NCBI GenBank assembly: GCA_024803745.1
Contig: JANJXV010000014.1
Span: 477,001 to 541,000, forward strand
Source: Megascapheus bottae
Lineage: Eukaryota > Chordata > Mammalia > Rodentia > Geomyidae
Reading direction: 5' to 3'
DNA length: 64,000 nucleotides
Shown here piece after piece: positions 35,435-48,691 of this stretch. Position numbers and translations under genes: made by a program. Every line of letters starts with the position of its first letter. The first letter of the stretch is position 1. The notes beneath the pieces are model-generated. The model had not been told where the DNA came from. It made no database searches and saw only the letters and a list, made by a program, of their open reading frames with translations.

Positions 35435-36060
35435 GTAAGTAGCTTGCTTTCTTTCCTACCTTGAGCTATGCTAACAAAATGGAATTCACAACATTCATGC
35501 TCAATGGAAAAATTAAGAGACACATTAGCTATACCAAACACACTATCCCTGCTAAATAGGGAGTGAAAACTAAGTGACATTCTTAATTTGTATCTAGCAT
35601 GTATTTTCTAGAAAAAGTACTTATGTTTCCATTTTCTCTTGGAAATCTAATATTGTTTATAGCTTAATAACTTGGTGCTTTTGTCAGTATCTTATTTATT
35701 ACTCACTCCCATCTTTAGGTGTATAAAGAAATTTTATGTAGTATATCTGTGAAATAAAGGATGATTCTTTCCTTCGTGGACATTCAGAAGGAAGTATATG
35801 ATGCTGAGTAATATAGATGTGGAATCATAAATGTCAGTCAGCTTTCTCACTCACATACCTATAACATGTTCAAATAGCATATTATACTTCTTAAAAGCTT
35901 CAGAGTAGCTTGGGTAGTGTTTCTGAATCCTTTAAAGCCATGATCCACCAAGCCAGCATATCTTTGTCAAGTTTTGTCTTCTTTACTTTGTACCAGGAAA
36001 ATATACAATAAATAATTTCATTTTTCATATATACAGTTAATCACACTAAGAAATTCACTT
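35435..36060. other. ICA1 intron 2, left part, nothing recognised
   Basis: No exon-like segment is seen. Confidence 0.5.
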
Positions 36061-36065
36061 TTCAT

Positions 36066-36231
36066 GAAGGGGGAAAACAAGATGACTGGGAGGAGAAGAG
36101 GGAGAGGGAAAGGGGACAAAAACATGAGAAGGGGTATCAAAGTTCAAGAAATAATGTACCCACTACTTGACGAATGTAACTATGACCCCACTATATATTA
36201 TCCCGACAACAAAATACAATAAAAAAATCAC
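36066..36231 (+). mobile_element. L1 3' UTR, short
   Basis: GGGGGAAAACAAGATGACTG, ATGAGAAGGGGTATCAAAGT and TATATTATCCCGACAAC, then an A-rich tail. Confidence 0.82.
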
Positions 36232-36962
36232 TTTTCAGTCCCATCCCCCTCATTTCAGAAACACTATCAGCTATCAGACTTCATGGCATATCTTCGCATC
36301 CAATGAATTTTAGAAAGTAGAGAGTAAATATCTAAGAAATTTAATTTCCCTGAGTCTCCCCACCCGATGTTCATCTAAGAACTGTCAGAATTGTTTCTGT
36401 GACTGCTTCATCCTTCTTTATGACTATGAGTTGACTTCATCTATGGTCCGTGGAATGACTGCCTTATCCTGCCAACTGACAACTAGTTGTCTCAGAGAGA
36501 CTGTAAAAACTTATGAAGCAGGTCATTTCCCAGTCTCTTTCTACCACTTAGTCCATTTCATAGTTCACTGTTGAAATATAAGGGCCGCCGAGTACATTGT
36601 GATCCCAGAAACACTGAGTGAGATTTGTAAGCCTTTGAAGCCTTAGGTTCCTTATTTATTCAGTGACAGGTACTGGGGAGGTGGTAATTCACTAGACTTC
36701 TGAAGTCCCTTTTCCTTTCAAAATGGATTATCATTTTGGGGGGTTAATCCATGACCAACAACAGCAACAAAAGATCAGAGATGTCCATCTGTGTTCTACT
36801 CATTTTTATTAGCATATATTAATTGTACAAAGAGAATTTGTTGTGGTATTTTCATGGACACATACATGTAATTTAATTCCTGAGAATCGTATTCCATTAC
36901 CATACTCTGTGTACATGTTATATGTAATTGGTACTTTTATCCTGTTTTCTCTGATATGAGGT
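36232..36962. other. ICA1 intron 2 sequence
   Basis: A possible rodent L1 3'-tail relic lies near 36800-36950 (TTAATTGTACAAAGAG). Otherwise nothing is recognised. Confidence 0.4.
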
Positions 36963-36977
36963 CCTAATAAAACTTTT

Positions 36978-37167
36978 TTTTGCCAGTCCTGGGCTTGAGC
37001 TCAGGGCCTAAGCCCTGTCCTTGGACTTTCTCAAGGCTAGAGCTCTACCACTTGAGCCTCAGCACCACTTCCGGCTTTTTTGTATGTATGTGGTACCTAG
37101 GAATCGAACCCGGGTCTTCATGCATGCTAGGCAAGCACTTTAACCACTAGGCCAAACTCCCGGCCCC
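36978..37167 (-). mobile_element. Dimeric ID-type SINE, full length
   Basis: Antisense order T tail, GCCAGTCCTGGGCTTGAGC, GGAATCGAACC, CCAAACTCCCGGCCCC. A perfect 15-bp target-site duplication CCTAATAAAACTTTT lies at 36963-36977 and 37168-37182. Confidence 0.96.
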
Positions 37168-37276
37168 CCTAATAAAACTTTTAACTAATGTAGAAATAAG
37201 TGGATCTTGAAGGTCTCAATTCTCTGTCACTGCATACAACTCCTGGTAAGGAACTTATTTGAAATGGTTTGACTTT

Positions 37277-37478
37277 TTTTTTTCTTTTCCAGTCCTGGGG
37301 ACTGAACTCAGGGTTGGAGCACTGTCTTCAGGCTTTCCTTAAGGATGGTGATCTCTCTACCACTTGAGTCACAGCGCCACTTCCCACTTTTCTACGTATT
37401 GTGGTACAGAGGAATCGAACCCTGGTCTTCATTCGGGCTAGGCAAGCAGTGCACCACTAGGCCAAACTCCTAGCCCCT
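37277..37478 (-). mobile_element. Dimeric ID-type SINE, older
   Basis: Same layout as its neighbour but more diverged. Target-site copies GAAATGGTTTGACTTT and GAAATGCCTTGACTTT lie at 37261-37276 and 37479-37494 (14 of 16 match). Confidence 0.93.
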
Positions 37479-37494
37479 GAAATGCCTTGACTTT

Positions 37495-37720
37495 AAAGAA
37501 TAAATGCATGAATTGAAAATTATAAATTTAAAGAGCATTCCTAGGGATAGAGAATGACCTGCAGACCATATAAGGCCTGAAAAATCATTTAGTAAATTCT
37601 AGTCGGACATATATGTTTCTTGAAGGCTATCCAAGACTCATCTACGTGTATTGATTTTTTTGTGTGTGTGGCCCATAATGAATATCGAAATTGTCCTTGA
37701 CACAAAAAGATTTCCTGTCC
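37495..37720. other. Possible DNA-transposon relic
   Basis: Text such as GACCTGCAGACCATATAAGG with GGCCCATAATGAATATCGAA and TTTCCTGTCCCTG recalls old hAT-type non-autonomous elements, but I cannot name a family. Confidence 0.25.
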
Positions 37721-38170
37721 CTGAAGGCACATCAAATTTTGAGGCACTGACATTTTGATGTAGTACTATGAAGCAGCTCATGCTTTGGGACTGCATCTTG
37801 TATATGTAGAGAGGAGTGACGGGCCAGGAGAGAATGATCAGGCACGCCGTGAGGGCCTTTGAAGCTGCAACTCTGGACCAAAAAGGATGTAGGGAGAGTA
37901 GGGAGATGAGAAGGATAGAGCACGACCTACAAACTTTCCATCAGCATTTAGGATCATTTGCTCCCTTCATAAAAATGTTTTAAATTACATTTTATCCTCA
38001 ACTGTGTTTCACATTTCTTCTTTACAGACATTTTGGATTACTGTTCACTGTGATTTCCCTGAAGGATGGCTTCCTGTCTGCATTTTGAGCATTTAGGTGG
38101 CAGAATTTAAAGTTATTAGCTACTAATCTTTAAGAAAGTCATAAATAATAGGACCTTTTAAATGTGTTAG

Positions 38171-38261
38171 TGATTATTCCTAGGACATGCAGTTACCAAT
38201 ATGCCGTGACACACATATTTGGAAATAAAGCAGGCCTTTATAAAAGCCACAAGAAGGAAGG
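38171..38261 (+). pseudogene. Decayed duplicate of ICA1 coding exon 2
   Basis: This stretch aligns to the real exon at 38848-39013 over both its start and its middle. ATTATTCCTAGGAC matches ATTATTCCTGGGAC, AATATGC matches GATATGC, and GCAGGCCTTTATAAAAGCCAC matches GCAGGCCTTTATTAAAGCCAC. The acceptor-side flank is also shared (aagtcataaataa with aagtcatgaataa, and tttaaatg before the AG). The copy has a Trp codon turned into TAG at the fourth codon after the junction, a 1-nt insertion near 38193 and a loss of about 26 nt, so it cannot code. I infer a local duplication of exon plus flanking intron followed by decay. Confidence 0.8.
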
Positions 38262-38274
38262 GATTTTATTTCAT

Positions 38275-38420
38275 TTTTATTTCACTTTATTGTGGTAAGA
38301 ATAATTAGCATGAAATCTACCTCCTCAGAAACTTTTCTTATCTTGTATACAAGAAACTTAGTTTCTGTTCCTTCTACCAGCTGCAATCACTGTTCCACCC
38401 TCTGACACTGAGGTTGACTA
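38275..38420 (+). mobile_element. Possible old L1 3' UTR fragment
   Basis: TTATTGTGGTAAGAATAATT and AGCATGAAATCTACCTCCTC resemble the 3' UTR of old mammalian L1s. It lies between the dead and the live copy of ICA1 exon 2. Confidence 0.4.
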
Positions 38421-38824
38421 CTTGAGGGTTCTCTGTAACACATTTTTAGATGTGCTGAATTTTAGCCTCTTATCTACTCTTCTGTCATCACGTCACTGTT
38501 GGCATCATGACGGAGTGTGCTGAGTGTTCTGGTGTCTGGCCTTATCTCTGGCTCAGGGGTGCCTAAGCCAGTCATCCAGCTTCCTTGGCCTTATAGTCTC
38601 CACTCCTAAAAGGAAGGCACCCAATCTACTGATACTTAAATTCTCCTCAAGGTTTTTATTTTCTTGATTTCCTACAAAAGATTCTAAATATGCTTACTCT
38701 AAGTTTCTTGGTATAAGAGAGTGCTTAAATGTTTTTTGATGTTATCAATGTGAGGGTTTGCTGTCACATGTGGGTAAATTACTTCATACTCTACCATTTT
38801 GATTGCGATGAAAGTCATGAATAA

Positions 38825-40790
<1,966 letters not shown>

Positions 40791-40797
40791 CTTAATC

Positions 40798-41000
40798 GGG
40801 GCCGAGAGTTTGGCCTAGCGGTAGTGTGCTTGCCTAGCATGCATGAAGACCTGGGTTCAATCCTCCATACCACATACGTAGAAAAGAAAAAAAGCTGGAA
40901 GTGTTGCTATGACTCAAGTGGTAGAGCTCTAGCCTTGGGAAAAGTCCATGGACAGTGCTCAGCCTTGAATTCAAGCTCCACAACTAGCCAAAAAATTTTT
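40798..41000 (+). mobile_element. Dimeric ID-type SINE
   Basis: GGGGCCGAGAGTTTGGCCTA, A-rich linker and second unit. Imperfect target-site copies AATATAGCTTAAT and AATACAGTTTAAT flank it. Confidence 0.92.
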
Positions 41001-43105
41001 TAAATACAGTTTAATATGTTAATTAATATTACTGTAAATTATATTTTATGTGAACTATTCCAGAAGCACTCTTACTTTAATCCAACATTCTTGAATCCAA
41101 ATTGCTGCTGTCCTAGACATGTGACATCTGAAACACTTAGCTGTGACTAGCAACTTTAACCCATCACAGAGGTTTCTGTAACAGAAATGCTAATACTCAT
41201 GGTGATGTTTATGGAGGAATGGATTCAATCAACAAAACATGAAAATGACATACAAACTACTAATTCTCAATGATCCATCAAAGGTTAGCTCCTTCTTACT
41301 GGACTACCCAGAAGACATTTGTGCCAAGCTTTAGTAATGGTTGGATTCTATTGTAATACATTGGGAAGTTAAATATAGAAATGAGCTCATTTTCAGCATT
41401 TTACCCACATTACTTGTTAAGAAGATAATTTCTTCAAACACATCTTAGAACAAGAGCAGAAAAATCTAATGTATGGTAACAAAGTCATTTAACAGCTTCA
41501 TGGTAGGCCAGAATAGACAGGATGGTAGAAATGTCTCTTATCTTTCATTGGGTGTGGTTACTAAAATGCAAACAATCGTCAAAACACACATCAGAACACT
41601 ACAAAGCTCTGTGTTTTATTACACTTATGCAAGTGAAGTAAAAAGAGAAAAAAGTACAGTTTCTTGCCCCTTTATTAAGGAGACAGAATCAGATCCTTAT
41701 CTATTCTGGTGGTTTCTGACCTAATATATTGACAGCAAGTATAAACTATGGAAACATATTCAGACTGCTGATTTTCTGTTTTGTTTCATGGTGAAGGGTA
41801 TTTTATCTTTTCTAAGTGAGAGGAGGATGAAATTTAATAAACTAGTAAATTCATATTCTCCATGACCAAATTTTATTATATTAAGCATTTCTACAAATGT
41901 TACTTTTTTTAAAATATATATTCATGCATCCACTTTTATTAGATAATTTGATCATATTTATGATGAAACACATCACCTGTTTTCACTCAAATGTTGAAGT
42001 GTTTTATGATAGCAGAACATAATTTCTACATCAAACTGCCCAGTAAATTAGAGACAAAAGGAAGAGAAAAAAGTCTCATGAAGTAGCTCCACAAGGCTTC
42101 CTTCTCAATTCATAAACAGGAGGTAGAGACAGTACAAAGTCCATGTTCAGCTACTTGACAAATACTTGGAGTAGATCAGGTATTTATTTTGAAAGAAGGT
42201 GAGTTTGTTTTGACTCATAGTTTTGGAAGTTTGAATCTATGGTGGCTTGGCCCTAGGTTCTGAGGAAAGCAACTGGTATGCAAAGAGAGAGGAAAGCACA
42301 GAAGTGCTCCCATTGTCCCCTTCAATCCTTACTGATTCAATGTCCTTTTAACAGATCCCAGGTTCCAGTACTAAAGACCTACAGGCTGATGAGCAAACTT
42401 TAATCTTACGCACCTCTGGGAGATATTTAATCCCCAGCATTTAATATCTGTTCTATCTTCTTTGGAGCTATCTCAGCTTCTGAAGCAAAAACCTAAACCT
42501 ATAATCTTTTCAATAGACTCCTAGCCACCTTTTGCTCAAGTATTTTCCTAATGCAGCCACAGCACAGCATTGAGTTGCCTCTCTGTGTGTTTTATGAAGT
42601 TGTTGCAAAAATAAACAGTGATGTTTGCTTCTAACTAAACACCATTTTACCAGACATCTTCTAAACAGATGGGATATTTAGCTGACTTGTGTTTGCTTTA
42701 TCCAGTTGTTTAAGCATGCCATAAAACACATTAGAATCATAAAAAAATTAATGTCATCTTTTAAATATGATGCTTACTAGGCAGATCCTCCATTTAAAAA
42801 AAAGACAGCAAGTAGTAAAGGGAATAAATTAGATTATGAGAGAATATTAGGTCTCTGGCTTACCAAACCCTCTAATTTAGGCTCTTTTACATTTTCTGTT
42901 TTTCAGTTATTATTTTAAAAGTCTGGAGGAAATAATTGCTCTGCAGATCTTAATATAGAACACAGATGATGAATTCCAATAAGTAGACAAAAATAGGATC
43001 ATATTTAAGGCACTGGTCACAGTCTCTGTATAATATACCATATAACATCAAACATCCAAACCTCATTTTTGTTTTAGTGGGAAAGTCAAACAGTGAAGCT
43101 TTGTT
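41001..43105. other. ICA1 intron 3, right part, nothing recognised
   Basis: 2.1 kb without a recognised feature. Confidence 0.45.
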
Positions 43106-43107
43106 CA

Positions 43108-43137
<30 letters not shown>
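43108..43137. repeat. (TA)n run just upstream of ICA1 exon 3
   Basis: A pure TA run ending about 45 bp before the acceptor at 43180. Confidence 0.95.
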
Positions 43138-43140
<3 letters not shown>

Positions 43141-43180
43141 TAATATCACCACTACCATTTTATTTGTATTTTTATTACAG

Positions 43181-43253
43181 CTGTTTCACTCAGTTCAGAG
43201 AACCTGTTTGGACTTGTCTAAAGCGATTGTGCTCTATCAAAAGAGGATATGTT
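43181..43253 (+). CDS. ICA1: ICA1 coding exon 3 (residues 62-85)
   Basis: This 73-nt exon has a good pyrimidine-rich acceptor (tttttattacag) and the donor gtaagt at 43254. It encodes 24 residues, beginning LFHSVQRTCLDLSKAIVLYQ and ending KRIC, plus the first base of a Phe codon. This is the start of the first long helix of the arfaptin-homology domain, with the heptad-like hydrophobic spacing expected of a BAR-type coiled coil. The phase joins 0 on the left and 1 on the right, matching its neighbours. A (TA)n tract lies about 50 bp upstream of the acceptor. Confidence 0.95.
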
Positions 43254-43655
43254 GTAAGTATACCACAGTATGATTATTGACCAGGTAGATGGTAAGAAAC
43301 AAGATATTTTGCCTGTGAAATATGTTTGGATGACCAGTAGTGTTTGCCTTTACCTTTTAAGTCATAAGGAAGGTCTGTAATAATTTTGCCAGTAATTTTC
43401 TTAGACTGGTTTACTTTTTAAAGTAAATTTCATATTAGGAGAAATTTTATTATCTGATTAATAGATGTAATATTTATTTTCCCAAACGTAAAAAGGTTTC
43501 TCCATTTTATATCATGAGTTTTTAAAATTAGAATAACTTTTGCTTAATTTTCCTACCTAATTTTGTTTCTTCTGAAAAGGAATGAGAAGGCACATAGTTA
43601 ATTCATTAACACTGCTTTGTTAACTGTACTTCCTCGTGAACATTTCTGGCATTCA
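43254..43655. other. ICA1 intron 4, first part, nothing recognised
   Basis: No supportable feature. Confidence 0.45.
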
Positions 43656-43659
43656 ACAT

Positions 43660-43790
43660 TGGGTTGTAGAAGTGGGTCTCTGGCATAAAGCGTTAGGGAA
43701 CTAGCATTGAGCAAAATTGTTCAAGGACAGCACCCTGAGTTCAAGCTCCTGACCAATAAAAACAAAAACAAAAATACAACACAAAAAATC
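43660..43790 (+). mobile_element. ID-unit SINE fragment
   Basis: GTCTCTGGCATAAAGCGTTA, TTCAAGGACAGCACCCTGAG and GTTCAAGCTCCTGACC with an AAAAC-rich tail. Only the second unit remains. Confidence 0.65.
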
Positions 43791-43835
43791 CCGCATTTAC
43801 AAGTATCTAGATAACAATTCAGATACAGAGGAACA

Positions 43836-44300
43836 TTTTTTTAATAATTTTTATTGTGATTGATAGAAGGGTTACATTATATTCACCAGATAGAAGGTGC
43901 ATAACTTCACAAACATTGATACCCTTTCTCATGACATGGTCCCCATTCCCCTCTCCCCCTCTTCCCCCCCCACTTATCTTGATTTCCCCCCTTCCCTATC
44001 CAATTTCAAATAACCAATTAAGCACATATAAAATATATCAGATAACAAGGTGAAATATTGTAACAATATGATATAACCAAGGGATGGCAAAAGAGATGAG
44101 AGATAACATAGTACATTAAGTACATTACTCATTATTTGTCTTTTGATTCCTTATCCTGGAGGTCCTTACATTTAGTGTCATACTATTTGGCCTAATGTCT
44201 CTAGATTTTGTTCTATTGTAATTCTCTGCTAGAGAGCCCAAGGTTTCTACTGATTATGAAAAATAAGGGAGACTATTAGGCCTATGTTCAAAGGAACAAT
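43836..44300 (-). mobile_element. L1 3' UTR, 5'-truncated
   Basis: It closely matches 17545-17990: TTTTATTGTGATTGATAGAA, GGGTTACAT, CACAAACATTGATACCCTTT and CCCAAGGTTTCTACTGATTA. The left end is T-rich. Confidence 0.92.
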
Positions 44301-44700
44301 TCTTTAATGTAGAGTTGTTTTTATTTTCTTTAAATAGCTGTACAAAGTAGTTGCCACTTAACAAAGCAGTTTATGAATACAGTTCATCTTGATCAGTGTC
44401 ATTCCTTATTGGTTATTGAAGAAAATGTTTGAAGGCTAATTTTCCATTACTTAAAGAAAAGCAGAAATTATTCAGATATCTCATCTCGTAATAAGTGTAC
44501 TTCTATTCAGGATTCCATTAGAAATTTAAACAAGATTCAACCTCAACTGAGGACATGGTTAAATCTTCCCTTGGGTTTACTCAATCAGATGGAAGGTGAG
44601 GTGGGTGGTGGTAAGTTTATAAGCCAAGGTAGCTGACCCCAAACTCAGCTGGCAAGAAACTAATACATTGTAATTATATACATGGGGGATTTCATTTTAT
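44301..44700. other. ICA1 intron 4 sequence, nothing recognised
   Basis: No supportable feature. Confidence 0.45.
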
Positions 44701-44711
44701 TTTTATGTATT

Positions 44712-44957
44712 TTATTTATTTATTTTGTGGGTCATGGGGCTTGAAGTAGGCCTGGGCACTGTCCCTGAGCTCTTCAGCACAAGGCTTACCACCGTAGGGT
44801 GGAGCCACAGCTCCACTTCCTGTTTTCTAGTGGTTAATTGGAGATAAGAGTCTTACATTCTTTAGTGCCCAGGCTGGCTTTGAACTACGTTTCCTCATAT
44901 CTCAGCCACCTGAGGAGCTAGGATGACAGATGTGGGCCACTGCACCCAGACATGCAC
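44712..44957 (-). mobile_element. B1-type/ID composite SINE
   Basis: Antisense: GTCATGGGGCTTGAAGTAGG, GGTTAATTGGAGATAAGAGT and ATCTCAGCCACCTGAGGAGC. Confidence 0.9.
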
Positions 44958-45254
44958 TGAGATTTCAAATTAAAATTAAGAAGGTGCACGTGAGCTTGAG
45001 GAAGATAATTTTATCAAAGACCAGAAATTAGCTTATTATCAAATTAAGCACTAAATTAATTCTGACCATATGATTACTCCAGGCAAGGGAGCAGAGTTTT
45101 GGGATATTTCTTTGTCCGACAGAAAGGAACATAATAGTTTTAAGGAGAGAGCAAGTGTTTCAACAGGTTATAGAATCAAGGACAAATTATGCATGTAGAG
45201 TTTAACAATAGAGATATTAAGATATCCAATGGGTAAAATCTAGGAATCTCCTAC

Positions 45255-45347
45255 TGTAGTGCTCGGGCTGGCCTTGAACTGTGATCCTCAGATCTCAGCC
45301 TCCTGAGTAGCTAGGATTGCAATCATGAGCCACTGGCTCCTGGCTAA
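45255..45347 (-). mobile_element. B1-type SINE, 5' half only
   Basis: GGGCTGGCCTTGAACTGTGA, TCCTCAGATCTCAGCCTCCT and GAGCCACTGGCTCCTGGCT. Confidence 0.88.
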
Positions 45348-45819
45348 TTACTATGTTTCTATTGAAAGTCTTTCTATTCCTGCCAAACCCCTCTCCAACT
45401 ATTTTAGAGGCTTTTGAACGTTACCAAAGTTCATTATATGCATAGTACATTATATGGAAATGTTACAGTGAAACTCCTTTATACAATTGAGTATTCACTA
45501 ATAAGAGATTATTTGGGATAGGCCAAAATTACAGTACTTAGAGACAGAATTTTGTATATTGTCTATATGCACATTTACTAAATGTTTGGCCAAGACTTCT
45601 GCAAGGCTCCACTTCAGAGTCTTACACTATGAGGGAATTGAGAAACATTTACCTATATTCCCCACTATTTCTCTGTGCCACTTCCAGTCAGTTTCAAACG
45701 CAGATCTAAATTTGCTTCCTAAATAGCTTTTAGCTTTTCTTTCTCTTTCTCCTTCTTCACTTTTCTCCATCTTCATATTTCCCTTTCTCTATCACTGTCA
45801 CTTGGCTTGCTCAAATTAG

Positions 45820-45965
45820 TTTTCCAAACAATCCATTTGTCTCCTCCAGTCCTCTGTGTACACTGCTAGTAGAGTTCACTTTTGAACCTGATCAGATTAT
45901 TCCTTTGTTTAAATCCCATGCTTGGGAGAATTAGTGAACTAATCCCCTTTTAATGTTCCCACCGA
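45820..45965 (+). mobile_element. Probable L2 relic
   Basis: TTTTGAACCTGATCAGATTA, TTCCTTTGTTTAAATCCCAT follows the mid-L2 pattern. Diverged. Confidence 0.4.
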
Positions 45966-46156
45966 GTTACAAACTTCACCATGAAATGAATCATTTTTCC
46001 TGTTGCAGTAGTGTAGAATTTATGTAAAAAATATTCCTCTTATTTTTAAGTAAGCCAGTGAAGTTCCTTAAATATCAAATCATAAGGAAAGAAAAAAATG
46101 AATGCTCATAGATTTTCTATTATGATTTTCTCAACAGAAATTATGCTCTTCAGCTA

Positions 46157-46337
46157 ATTTTTTTTGCCAGTCCTGGGGCCTGAGCACTGTGCTTGGGCTT
46201 TTTCTTCAAGGCTAGCACTCTACCACTTGAACCACAGCACCAGTTCCCACTTTTCTATGTATGTGGTACCAAGGAATCAAACCCAGGTCTTCGTGCATGC
46301 TAGGCAAACACTATACCACTAGGCCAAACTCCAGCCC
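46157..46337 (-). mobile_element. Dimeric ID-type SINE
   Basis: T tail, GCCAGTCCTGGGGCCTGAGC, GGAATCAAACCC and GGCCAAACTCCAGCCC. Confidence 0.92.
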
Positions 46338-46424
46338 TCCCCAGCTATTTTAATGGCTCTAATAGAAAACAAAGATTTATCCCCCTGAAATACCTCAAAT
46401 TAGTAGTGTATTATGTATTATTTA

Positions 46425-46675
46425 ATTTTTCTGCCAGTCATGGAGCTTGAACTCTGGGCTTGCACTCTGTCCCTCAGCTTCTTTTGCTCAAGGCTAGTGC
46501 TCTACAACTTGTGCCCCAATGCTGCTTCTGGCTTTTTTGCTGAGTATTTTATTGGCGATAAGAGTCTCACCGACTTTCCTGCCCCAGGCTGGCATCAAAC
46601 TGTGATTCTCAGATCTCAACCTCCTGAGTAGCTGGTAACTTTAGTCCTTAAAAGTGTGAGCCACTGGCACCTCGC
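46425..46675 (-). mobile_element. B1-type/ID composite SINE
   Basis: CCAGTCATGGAGCTTGAACT, TTTATTGGCGATAAGAGTCT and ATCTCAACCTCCTGAGTAGC. Confidence 0.88.
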
Positions 46676-46929
46676 TTGGTAGGATTATTACTGACAGTGT
46701 CAAGAGTCGTGACATATGTATCAGGCTTGTGTAATATATAGGGTCACAATAATGACTGTTGGTTGTTGAGAAGCCCTTTGTTTTTACTTGCTTTGCTAAT
46801 GTGCACCGTGCCGTGGCATTGGGCTTCTTGAACTGAAAGGGGCACCAACTTTGATGGAAGACTAAAAATAGTGTAGTTAATGTGAGGGTGTTGCTAAGCA
46901 GCTGTCACCGAAAAGTAGGGAGAGAAATC

Positions 46930-47400
46930 TCTATGAACTGATATGGAGTAATTTTTAGAATATAATCTTAAGCAAAAGAAGCCAAGCACAAATGCATATC
47001 AATTATATGCTATCCCTCATGTAAAAGGGGATAATAATAAAATGTAAAAAATGAAAGATACACACATATATACAAACTGACATATACATATCAATACATG
47101 TGATCTATTAGTGTGCTAAAGAATTCAGGGATTGCAAATCAGCTAAACAGATTGGCTAACAATGGATAGGGATGTATGTGAAAGATACCTTCAGTAGCTC
47201 TAACTCTTAAAACTGTATTTTTTCCACACTCAAATATACACAGAACAACATGGGAGAATTTCAAATGCCATACTAACAGTAACAAATACCCTGAACTGCA
47301 TTCAAAAATGAATCACCACACTGACTAGAATGGGGAGGAAAAAATTAACCCTGTCCTTAAAAACCAATATGAAAAATAAGATTAAGCACAAAAAATATAC
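46930..47400 (+). mobile_element. Possible ancient L1M 3' fragment
   Basis: GATATGGAGTAATTTTTAGA with AAGCAAAAGAAGCCAAGCAC and CTCATGTAAAAGGGG recalls the old L1 3' region. Boundaries are uncertain. Confidence 0.35.
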
Positions 47401-47884
47401 ATATACTAGTTAGTATATTTCTTATAGGGCTATAGGCTATCAATCTCCAACTATTTTATATGAATAATAAGATGGAGCAAATAAATAAATATACTGTAGA
47501 TGCTGATTACTTATCTAGAAGTTATAAATTATAATTGTACTCTAGAATGAACCCAATGGTATTGTGAGGGAATCAGTGGTGTCATATAAAAGATTTACAC
47601 AGAAACAGAGATCAATATGCATATGCATGCATGGTTAGTGTGCCTATATACCTGAAGCTAGATATTGGAACAGAAGAAAGACACTCAAGAAAAAAGTTGA
47701 AAATTCAAATAAGCTTACATGATAAAATTGTACCAGTGTGAATTTTCTCACTTTGATCCTTGTTTTATGGCAATGATGAGGAGAATCTGAGGAAGATATA
47801 CAGAAACTCTGAAGACCATCATACTATGTGAAATTTTACGCCTAACATTACCTAAAGATGAGATTATTAAGGGATGTAGTTTTA

Positions 47885-48099
47885 ATCTTGGCTACTGGTG
47901 GCTCATGCAAGTAATCCTAGCTTCTCAGAGAGCTAAAATCTGCAGATCAAAGTTTGAAGCCAGGTAGGTCAGGGCAAGTCAAAAGTCACTGAGATTCTGA
48001 TCTCCAATCACCAAAAAGTTGAAACTTGAGAGTAGAGGTTGAACAGAACACTAACTTAGAGTAAAATACTCAGGGAAAGTGCCCAGGCCCTAAATTCAG

Positions 48100-48100
<1 letters not shown>
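47885..48100 (+). mobile_element. B1-type/ID composite SINE
   Basis: TACTGGTGGCTCATGCAAGT, GATTCTGATCTCCAATCACC and GGGAAAGTGCCCAGGCCCTA; a (CA)n run follows. Confidence 0.88.

Positions 48101-48149
<49 letters not shown>
48101..48149. repeat. (CA)n microsatellite
   Basis: A pure CA run of about 24 units attached to the end of the preceding SINE. Confidence 0.96.
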
Positions 48150-48150
<1 letters not shown>

Positions 48151-48184
48151 CAAGCTTATAAATAAAACACAATCTGGCCCACAA

Positions 48185-48540
48185 TCTCACCTGTCTAGGC
48201 CACCCTCCTTTGCTTGCCTACTCTGCCTGGAATTCCCTCCGTGGCAATATCAACAGTGGCTCCTCCTTGTGTTTCTGTTTACCTTAATGGTTACTTTAAT
48301 GAGTGCCTTCCCTGACCTCTCATTATAAAACAGCTTCCTGTCAGTATGTTAAACCTCATCTCTCATTACTCTAGCTGGTATTTTCCTTTTTGTGTTTTGT
48401 TTGTGTTTATTTTCTATCATCTGCCACTTGAATGTGAGCTCTGTAAATGCAAGGACTTTGTGTATCTCCTTCTTCTCTGTATTCCCAAAGGCAAAAAAGT
48501 TCAGTGCATATTCAATTAGCTATAATTCTGAGCTGAGTGA
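48185..48540 (+). mobile_element. L2 3' end
   Basis: The order is typical of L2: CTGCCTGGAATTCCCTCC, GAGTGCCTTCCCTGACCTCT, CACTTGAATGTGAGCTCTGT and GCAAGGACTTTGTGTATCTC. An ancient mammalian repeat. Confidence 0.8.
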
Positions 48541-48691
48541 ACTAATGCTACAAGCTAATGGCTGCATAGGTCTTTGATTGCTTTCTCAAGGGCATGTCTG
48601 AAAAATCTAATCAGAAATTAAATGTGAATAGGATATTATTTGAGATTTTAAGTCCCAGTTAATTGAAACCTTTGTATAAGAAACTTTTGAG

